Made by a program: the position numbers and the translations under genes. Below, piece after piece: positions 55,547-64,000 of a stretch of 64,000 nucleotides of DNA. Position 1 is the stretch's first letter. Each line of letters begins with the position of its first letter. Source of the DNA: Sisyra terminalis (Eukaryota > Arthropoda > Insecta > Neuroptera > Sisyridae). The stretch spans positions 3,224,001 to 3,288,000 of the forward strand of contig OY292275.1 of the NCBI GenBank assembly GCA_958496175.1, in the 5' to 3' direction. Under the pieces are notes generated by a model. The model made no database searches. It worked only from the letters and a program-made list of their open reading frames with translations, and was not told where the DNA came from.

Positions 55547-58500
55547 AGTAATGCTTGAAGGATTCTGTAATACATGTGTTTGTATGATTTTTAAAAGCCT
55601 GATGAAGATCTAATAAAAGACCGGAAAGTGTCGCTAAATTAATAATTAGTATATGGATTTACATCCTTTCATGTCCACTATCCTACTAAAATTAAATAAT
55701 ATTATGTAAATTATGGACACCACCAATTTATTGATTGGTAAGGAACCTTTTTTATAGGAAATATCCTCCTTTTATTTTGCTAACTTTTTCATTTGTATCG
55801 AGCACGGTTCAAAAGTTAAAATGATTTTTTTAACCATGTTTAGAATCTAATCAATCAATTAATAAAAATTGGCTTCTAAATATTTTTGGGGTAGTGCATA
55901 TGCTTGAACGATTATACGAAAACTAAACTAAACAAATTTTAGTGAAACACAGTTGTGCATTTCATTGAAATTGGTTTTTCAAATAGAATTGATTCCGATT
56001 AAATTACTAATAAATATTTATGTTGCATATAACGAGAATATGTACGGGAAATTGATTCCGTATATAGTGCGTTCCCTTATTATAAATAACTGGAGCATAT
56101 AATTTCATATTAATGTTATGAAAATATTGATTTTTGCTTTTCGCTAGCGCATTGCTAAGCCACTTCTGGTGCTTGGTTTCGGCTATGAATCTGATTAATT
56201 TTCTGTTTGATCATTTGTGAACTTATTGTTCAAACAAACCCGAATAGTTTCCATGAATGCATAAAATTCGGCTCCATCTTGTCGCAATATGGAAACTTCG
56301 ATCAAATGTGATGGAAACGAGTTGGTGGTTGATGTAATTTTGCATTTCTTTTTCCCTCACTAAAACATATTTTTATGAAAGTAATTGCAACATTAATTTG
56401 CACAACTTACCGTATATTTTTGAAGTGCTAGATTATAAAGAAGCCGTCTTATCACTCCAATTACGAATGCAATTAATTGCAGGTATGCAAGATGAACCAA
56501 GCTTTATGTTTTCACCATTTTTTTGGCACAAAATGTCACATCTCGGGCGTTTCATTATCATAAGTGTTTTTAATATTCATACAAGAATTCAATGTGTAGT
56601 GTCATCGCGAAGACAAAGACACGAGGGAGAAATGTTTTCCGAGAGCTTTGTGCTCAATTTTCAATGAATGACATGTGAAACACTTCAAAGTTTCATATTG
56701 ATTTGCTTTTGGCCAACTTTAATTTTCTTCATTCTAAAACGGAAAAGATAAAATTTTATTTTGATGAAAAAAATTTACATAAAAAAAAATTTGTCCTAGT
56801 TGGGCGCCAATAAACACCAAATATTGCAGACATTATGCAGATATTCGAAACTCTTTCTATTTGAAAATATAAATATAAATGTGCAGAGGTAATGCTGCTC
56901 GGCAAATTCTTTTCTCGGCGAAATAAAAAATTTAATGGAAGGTAATTGGAACAATTTTCGTAGAAAAAAAAACAACCCTTATTTATCACCTCGTTCGTTT
57001 TTACGAGCGCCGTTTTTTTTTTTTTGTTTAAATTTTTGCCAACATAAAATTTTTAAAGTTATTTCAAAAATAAACGTGGCAGAAAAATATATTTATATAC
57101 ATTACTTTTTGAGAATTAATCATGTAGGACGAAAGTACGAGGGTAGAATTTCATTTTACACGCACTCAAGAGTGGGGTCGCCAGTATTGTAGGGTTGTCG
57201 AGGCTTTTTGAACTTTTCAAGATTTCGAGCTTTTGAAGCCGATGACGTAGGTATGTCGGGACTCTTTACCATCGGTGTCATATCTCGAGGGCCTTCGCGA
57301 CGAAGAGGTCCTTAACCTAGAGAAAAGCTCAGCTGTTGTCCTACCCGGCGCACTTGTCTAAAATAGTTTCAATGTCTTGAAGCTTTTTCATTTGCCTTCA
57401 TTATTTAATTTTTCTTCCAAACTTCCATGGGACGTTTAGCTTTCCGACTGGTCATTATTGTTACATGTTGACAAAGTCCTAAAAATTTCCAAGCATTTTA
57501 CGAAAAAAATATTGACCAATCAAATAACTTTACCAAGACAATGCCTCCGACGTAGTACTGGGCTTTGTAGGCTCATAAGTTTAGATGTGATCCTTTTTTT
57601 TCTTCGTGTTTCACACGAACGATGCGATTATTTATGCATGAGACAATGTAAAATGTTCTTCGACTTGTTTGACACATAAAATGTGACTGTAATTTTATAG
57701 AAGCGGCACAGAACACACAAAAAAAAACGTGTCAGAAAATTCTAAATTTCACGTGAATAAATAATTCATTTAACTTGTTTTTTTTGTTCTCTTTTAAATA
57801 TCAGACAAGGCAATTTTTCTTAGTGACTATGAGAAGAAAAACGAATAGGAGACAAAACTTTGCTCGTAATTTTTGAATAGACATCGTCTCGAGATCGTGA
57901 AAGAAGCCTCGACTAATTTCCAAATTGAAAATGGAACTTTTATATGTATGAAACATACAGGATGATTTGTAAAAGATAAACATAGTTTCATAGTACTATA
58001 ACTCAAAATTTAGCTTATCGGTGGAAACAATACATTAAAATTGTTGTTTAAATAATTTTCTAAAATTCAATAAAATTATACCAGTCATATCATAAACTTT
58101 TACCTACTGTTCCATCAAATTACAAATCATCCTATACATGTGTTAGTATTTTGCACTTATGAACTTTTGTTATTTATGTTGTGAAAGTTTCAAGTTGTAA
58201 AAACCAAGTTGTAACGCGGCGTTGTAAATTGTGCAGATAGGTTGCAGGTAAAAAGCTTTTCATATTTATGTAAGGTGAGCTTTGGCCGAGTTGACTAGAG
58301 AGAAGTGTTTCAATACGATGAAACAGTTGATTGAATGAAAGCTCAATTAATGAATGAGAGCTTTGACTATCAAAGGCAAATCGTTCACTACATTTTTTTT
58401 TACATCGTAGCAACTTCCTTTAAATAGTTTGATCGATACAATACATTGTTCACATTTTTCACAAAGATCAAAGTAATTCTAAAGAATGCCTCATTCTTTT

Positions 58501-58749
58501 TTATTGACATAATATAGAAAAGGAACGTCTTCTCGATTAAAATGAGCAAATGGAAGTGCTACGAAAAATTGCAAGTTCCTTTTGTGTAGCATTCTCTAAC
58601 CAAAGCAAAGATATTTAATAATTAAATAGTTGAAAAGTAAAATTAAAAAAATTTCCAATTTCTTCCGGAGGTACGAGCCAATCGAGGACTGTAAATCGAC
58701 TATTCCGTTCTTCTACGCAAATCGATTATTCCAATTTAAAAAAGAATTC
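55547..58749. other. TE-poor segment, no gene recognised
   Basis: No supported gene. Plus-strand frames of 89 (56398) and 85 codons (56935) have no signatures. Positions about 57175-57350 are locally GC-raised (GGGTTGTCGAGGC, GAGGGCCTTCGCGACGAAGA). The latter stretch includes a small hairpin, CCTTCGCGACGAAGAGG. I see no similarity to other parts of the window. Confidence 0.4.
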
Positions 58750-58975
58750 GAAACCTTCATGTTTTTACATTAAATGATTTTCTTGGAGCTAAAACTAAAG
58801 AAATAATTAATAAAGGAAGTTAGGCCCATTTTAATTTGATTGTAGATAACATAACTTTTTAAAAATCGATGAAAACCCATTCGAAATGGCATTTTCTTTT
58901 AAATTGTTTAAATTTGCGTTATATATTAATTTGTAAGGCTTCTTGTGCTCAATTTTCAAAAAGGCATTTATATAT

Positions 58976-59612
58976 GACTCATTTATTTTGAAAATGGCGT
59001 AAGTCCATTTCAAGGACGGTCTATATCAGTGATTCCCAAAGTGGTCTATATCGACCCCTAAGGGTATATGACAACCTGCAAGGGGTCTACGTCAGCGAAA
59101 AAAAATTTGGGGGTCCATGAAATGAAAATGGGGGTCCACGATAGTGGATCTCAACACATACACTGATAGTACCTATTTACTTACATCATACTATCTTATA
59201 ATATCAAGACATATACATTATTTATAAAAGTACCTATGAAGTTATAAAAGTACCTATGTTTTTACTTTAAGGTTTTAATACTAAACTTCACTGCAGTTAG
59301 AAATTTACAGGAAATCAATATCAGGTAAGTAGGGGGTCTACCCAACACGGAAAAACATGGCAAGGGGTCTACGACAAAAAAAAGTTTGGGGAACTCTGGT
59401 CTATATGGTGATTCTTCTTCTTGTAACTAGAACAAAGTATGTTAATTATTTAACTGTTAAGTTTTTAAAAATTACTGATTTCATTTTAGTTGTTAACAAA
59501 AACGCCAATTATTCCCTCTTCCTTAGTATCTTATTTTTCTTTGGTTAAAAATGATAATACTATAGAGAATGTTCTTGAAATGGACTTAACTCACTTTGAA
59601 AATAAACGGCGC
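58976..59612. mobile_element. MITE with about 40-bp inverted repeats, itself interrupted
   Basis: The left arm TTTTGAAAATGGCG then TAAGTCCATTTCAAGGAC is inverse to GTTCTTGAAATGGACTTA then ACTCACTTTGAAAA on the right. Unit 2 of the surrounding duplication lacks it: there TTTATATATATTGATT runs straight through (60440-60455), so this is a natural empty site, with a TATAT-like target duplication. Without the inner hAT MITE it is about 250 bp. Superfamily not determined. Confidence 0.75.
59027..59398. mobile_element. hAT MITE with perfect 8-bp target duplication
   Basis: The left end CAGTGATTCCCAAAGTGG and right end GTTTGGGGAACTCTG are the common hAT MITE termini (CAGxG.TTCCCAAA). The target duplication GTCTATAT is perfect at 59019-59026 and 59399-59406. 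Internal GGGGGTCCA and GGGGTCTAC phrases recur near both ends. It is 372 bp with no coding, and is inserted inside the MITE at 58976-59612. Confidence 0.93.
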
Positions 59613-60985
59613 ATATATTGATTTCATTTCCGGCGTTAAAATATCCGAAACAATATTTTCTTAAAAATAAAATTTCTTCTATCTTGCGATACTAAAAAAA
59701 TTGACATTTATTAACTGTATGATTTTTGGGCATAAATTACTACCATAAATATATCTTGTGTCAAAAGAATTGGGTTTGAATTCGCAGCTTACAAGGAGAT
59801 ACCGCATTTGAGGTCCCAAATTAGGAGTTTTCTTTATAAATGTTTAATAAATGAGACCGTTCTAATACTAATTTCATTTCCACAATTTTTTTTGGGTCCA
59901 GTATATTATGAATATATTCCATGTTTCGACTAGCTGGTTTAAAGCTTTTAAAGCTGCTAAATTCGCTTTTATTTATCATAGTAGGTTCTTCCATGATTTT
60001 GGTTTTTCAAAAAAGTTTTTTTTTCAAAAGTCTTGATCAATAAAGCTCATCAACAGTGAAACCTTCAACCATTTTAAATGCTTTATCAGATAGAACTCCA
60101 TTCAGCAATTCCGATTGTTGCTCGTTGGGCACCAAAATGTTTACTGAAAGATATGCACAAGTATCATTCGTATCACATATCATTCATTTATCGTGTAAAT
60201 TGGTGTATTTTAAATCGGCGTACCTTAAACCTTCATGTTTTTGCATTAAACGATTTTTTTAAACCTAAAACTGAAAAAATAATTAATGTAGGAAGTTAGG
60301 CCCATTACAATTTGATTGTAGAAAACATTACTTTTTTAAAATCGATAAAAATCCGTTAAAATGGCTTTTTCTTCCGGGTTATTTAAATTTGCGTTATATA
60401 GTAATATGTAATGTTTCTTGTGGCCAATTTCCAAGATCTTTTATATATATTGATTGCATTAAAACATGGGAAACAATTTTTTCTTAAAAATCAAAATTCT
60501 TCTATCTTGCGTTGCTTATGTTAAAAAAAATGACATTTATTAACTGTATGATTTTTGGGTATAAATTATTACCATATATATCTTCTGTCAAAAAAAAAAC
60601 GGGTTTTAATTTGCAGCTTACAAGGAAATACCGCATTTGAGGTCCCAAATTCGGAGTTTTCTTTATAAACGTTTAACACATGAGACCATTCTAATACCAA
60701 TGTCATTTCCAAAATTTTTTTGATTCCGTTTATAATGAATATATTCCATGTTTCGACTAGTTGGTTTAAAGCTTTTAAAGCTGCTAAATTCGCTTTTATA
60801 TACCATATTAGATTCTTCCATGACTGGTTTTCAATAGTTTTTTTTTTCGTAAGTCTTGATCAACAGTGAAACCTTCAATCATTTTAAATGCTTTACCAGA
60901 TAGAACTCCATTCGGCAATCCCAATTGTTGCCCGTTGGGCACCAAAATGTTTACTTAAAGATTTGTACACGTATCATTCATTGTG

Positions 60986-63720
60986 TACATTGGTGTAATT
61001 TAAATTAGCCTAATTATGATTACTAATGCAACTATAAGAAGGCACCAAATCCTTTAACACAAGTTTTCCATTATTATGGTAACCTGTGCTTTTAAATTCC
61101 AGTAGCAATCGAATTACAGATAAAGTTATACTGAAGATTAAAAAGTTACGAAAAGGCAAAAAAATTCGTATAGTTCATAAACGAAAGAAATAAAAATAAT
61201 TCAAATTAAAAAACGAATCATAAATTTTCACTCCAATTGTGCACTTTAGCGGAAATCTGTTTTTTAATGTCCGATTTTTCGCCTCATTATTCCTCTTAAA
61301 TGTCGACTCATTTATCATTTTAAATTGCTACAAGAGAAGAAGAAAAAAAAAGATGTTAATGAACGTTTCAATTCCAATTTTCCAATTCAATTAAACAAAG
61401 ACGAGACCAAGACCTCATTTACCTGCTTAAAGCTCCATGAAGCTTAAAATCTTATTTATGTATTGATGCATAAAGTTAAACTCTGTGTTACCATTAATAT
61501 TAAATCCGAAGCTCAATAGCCTTATAGTTATGTATGTATGTGTTATCGGCCAAGTTTTCCACCCAAACAATAAATAATTCGTAAACTTGCAATGAATTAC
61601 GGGGTGTCTTAGTCGTTAATGTGATACGCCACAAAGTTTCCTCACAATGCAGTGGTTCATATTGTAAAAACCATGATGCCATGAGGAGGCAAAACCGAAG
61701 ATTTCTTGTTGAGTTGCATATTAATTTTGTACATTTTAACTTGGAAATGATTGCGGTAATGTAACATTGTGCTAATTGGCTGCGAAATACGTAAATAATT
61801 AAACAAAGGAGACGATCAATTATTCTAATTAATAAACGAGAGATTTTACCAGAAACATCACCAGGAAGCGTTCAAAATGAGTTCACTTGGAATTTTCGGG
61901 AGAATGTATATTGGATGTGAGATACGGGTACGCTTATGTTCAAAAGTTTGATATCAACGAAAGAGATATACCTGAAAATTAAATTAAAATTATCACGAAA
62001 TTATTTCAGTAAAAAATTTACCTTTATTGATATTTTTCAGTTTGTTTGTTGATTTCAAATGTTTTATGTGGCAACCATTGATATTTTACTAATAAAAATT
62101 CTTATTGGTTGATCACAATGGAAATTTGAATATCAATTGTTTAAATTTGTAATAATGCCAACTGGTTACTTTTTATTTGAGTTAAGTTACTATAATCATT
62201 TTAAATATTTCGCGGAAATATGAAAAGAAAATACGTTAAAGTGTTTGTTGTATTTAACTAATGTGTTTGAAATCTTTTTGTTGAAATGCAATCTTTTGAA
62301 ATTATCGTAAAAGATAAAATAGTTTCTGGTTGTTTTTTATGTTGGTCGTGGTGTATAGTTTAATGTACACGAAGCTTACTTCACTTCACTTGAGAATGTG
62401 CAGGTAAAGATAATAAAATGTGGAACATGTTGGCTGAGAATTGAATTATGTAATGCGAGGAGACATGTGAGGACGGGCGGGATGAATGTTGAGGGAATGT
62501 ATGGAACGATTCGTCAGTTTCCTGAGGCTAGTTTGCAGTTTCCGTAACAAGTAAGAACAAATGGACCACATCAGAACAACCACAAGAAATCTACGTCAGG
62601 ATGTGGCGTGTACACTTAATTAATTGTAGTTACATTTCGCTGGATAAAGCATTAGCTACTACGTCTATCGTCTACGTTAACACGCCAGGGAGTTTCTCTA
62701 ACAAACGTTTCAATTATTTAACCAGTTAAGTACATCGGTGTTGAACCCCCCTCAACGCAATAATAACACCCTTATCAATATCAGACCAGCAAAACTTTCA
62801 TCCCCATCCGCCATCAGCCAAAGCCACCTTGCTATTAGAACAAAATTTTTCCAATCACGGAAAACCAATTTTCCACCAGATGGCGACAAATTTGAAATTT
62901 AAAAATTCAAAATTTTGCAATGAAAGTGTTTCTGGTTTGAAAGTAATAACGTAGAGCTTTACATGTTTCAGGCGCTTTTTTTTCGATTAAAATAAAGTTC
63001 CAATTGGCACCAAAGTTTGGATTGCATTTCGAGAATTATTCACAGTTGTAATTAAAGTGGAACATATATAAAATGCATAGATGGTGGAATTCATAATTAT
63101 AATATATTTCTGTGTCAATTTTAAAATAAATAGAGGTATATATATGGATGTGCGGTTTTGAAACGATGAAAAAGCTCGAGCTTTTCGATTGAGAGATTCG
63201 CTCGGCGGTTTTTTTCCCAAGCTTTAATTAAAAGCCTCGAATGACTTGAAAAAAAAGGAGGAAAAAATTTCGATGAATGAATGATTTCAATATTTAATTA
63301 AATTGAAAAATTTCAATAAATTAAAACATCATTTCATTGTGATTTGATTTGATTAAAAGCTCTCAAAGTTTGTATTGAAAATCAGCCAATTACGATTTAC
63401 GTTTGAAAGGTAAAAATTTTATACCTTCTATGTGATTTTTTTTTTGGAAAGTCTTGAAAAAAGAATGTAATTTGTGCCACATGAGGCAACATATTACCCA
63501 ATGTGTAGAAGTTTTTCATTGGTCAGGTACTTTAAAAGCTAAATTGCAGCTAATTTTTTATCACGGGAATGTACACTTGATAGAAAATCTATATTTAAGT
63601 CCTTAAAAACTTTTAAAATCGTTTTATCTATTTAAATATGTTTTTTTCTTGTCTGAAATTATGTCAATCAAATTTTATTTTCAAAGTTGCATATTTAAGT
63701 ATTTTAATTCAATCTCTTTG
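60986..63720. other. TE-poor AT-rich DNA, no gene recognised
   Basis: No supported gene or repeat. Positions about 62450-62960 are somewhat GC-raised. Short open frames (77 codons at 62987, 60 at 61500) have no signatures. Confidence 0.4.
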
Positions 63721-63734
63721 GTTACAGCACGATG

Positions 63735-63892
63735 GGGAAGCTTTGGTCGCCAGTAAGCACTTCGCCAGTGGGGAATTTCTCATCACAAAAATACCACCCC
63801 GCACCCCCCAATATTTAAATAGTCAGATATCGGAAAAGTTGGAACGAAACTTCTTGCACATCGTCATAATTCTTGTCATGTCTGAAATATAA
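63735..63892 (+). CDS. Possible exon at the window edge, function uncertain
   Basis: After a pyrimidine-rich stretch ending TTGGTTACAG (splice acceptor-like, to about 63728-63730) the frame reads HDGEALVASKHFASGEFLIT then KIPPRTPQYLNSQIS and stays open to a TAA at 63890-63892. Base composition is clearly less AT-rich than the flanks. The phrase LVASKHFASGEFLI recalls the block before the SET domain in SMYD-type proteins (LVA.RD...GE.I), but this is a weak likeness over some 15 residues. An alternative is chance. At 63935-64000 another GC-rich frame (LSTEVLRPPPALPN) precedes a TAG, so a gene may begin or end just beyond the window. Confidence 0.25.
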
Positions 63893-64000
63893 AACTACTT
63901 CTGATGCAGAAAACTTTGATAGAATTATTATTTCAAAAGCTGTCAAGCTGAGTACCGAGGTGCTCCGGCCACCGCCTGCACTGCCAAATTAGATTATAGC

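Larger units (their letters stand above)
58750..60985 (-). repeat. Tandem duplication (unit about 750 bp) with coding-like minus-strand frames
   Basis: Unit 1 (58750-60225, enlarged by nested MITEs) and unit 2 (60226-60985) share AGGAAGTTAGGCCCATT, AATTTGCGTTATATA, TAACTGTATGATTTTTGGG, ACCGCATTTGAGGTCCCAAA, TATTCCATGTTTCGACTAG, AAGCTTTTAAAGCTGCTAAA and GATAGAACTCCATTC. On the minus strand unit 1 has a 57-codon frame (59821-59994) with SEFSSFKSFKPASRNMEYIH and KIVEMKLVLERSHLLNIYKE. Upstream of it, unit 2 reads ILVPNGQQLGLPNGVLSGKA then FKMIEGFTVDQ. The same blocks are shifted or stopped in the other unit. I do not recognise the protein. It looks like a duplicated pseudogene or multi-exon fragment. 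Confidence 0.7.

Noticed and set aside
57175..57350. SINE or small RNA gene in a GC-raised patch
   Set aside because: No A/B boxes, terminal tail or second copy in the window.

Overview
The window is AT-rich eukaryotic DNA that looks like an insect genome. I see no complete host protein-coding gene, no rRNA and no intact tRNA. There are no operons or bacterial-type signals. The insect assignment rests on the element mix: Helitrons with TC...CTAG/CTAA ends, hAT and pogo-type termini, Jockey-like LINE fragments, a DUF7869-type protein, a Crypton-like recombinase fragment, and giant inverted-repeat elements. A beetle or similar insect is plausible, but I cannot name the species. The window is best read as intergenic or long-intron sequence colonised by nested, mostly decayed transposons.

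Layout. 0.6-1.2 kb: decayed transposon-associated coding fragment. 4.1-4.9, 8.1-9.4, 10.2-11.1, 24.5-25.0 and 58.8-61.0 kb: diverged local tandem duplications; those at 8-9 and 59-61 kb keep coding-like stretches. 9.1-9.4 kb: LINE fragment. 11.27-12.91 kb: pogo-like element carrying a 1.06-kb palindromic element. 14.5-17.9 kb: long-inverted-repeat element interrupted by a Jockey-like LINE and fused to a hAT 3' end, flanked by about 210-bp direct repeats. 19.8-23.4 kb: Helitron with a 1.0-kb palindrome in its 5' end. 28.2-29.8 kb: 1.6-kb palindrome with about 700-bp arms. 30.8-33.7 and 34.8-37.4 kb: two related Helitrons, each holding another element. 38.6-38.9 kb: LINE tail. 39.3-41.6 kb: hAT 5' end plus a second long-inverted-repeat copy. 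42.2-45.4 kb: hAT element containing a DUF7869-encoding element, itself containing a Helitron. 47.1-47.6 kb: Crypton-like tyrosine recombinase remnant. 48.4-50.6 kb: Jockey-like LINE joined to one arm of the palindrome family. 53.1-55.5 kb: small Helitron, Helitron 5' portion, second DUF7869 copy. 63.7-64.0 kb: possible exon at the window edge.

The most notable signals are four. (1) The DUF7869 gene sits inside a unit with its own terminal inverted repeats and related internal repeats, so it may be the transposase of a poorly described DNA transposon. (2) Copy 2 of that unit preserves the exact empty site of a 1,011-bp Helitron in copy 1. (3) Several giant palindromic elements share the same internal block order despite different ends. 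(4) Both DUF7869 copies carry the same frame shift. Between the elements lie TE-poor stretches of raised GC, where host regulatory DNA, if any, would most likely be.
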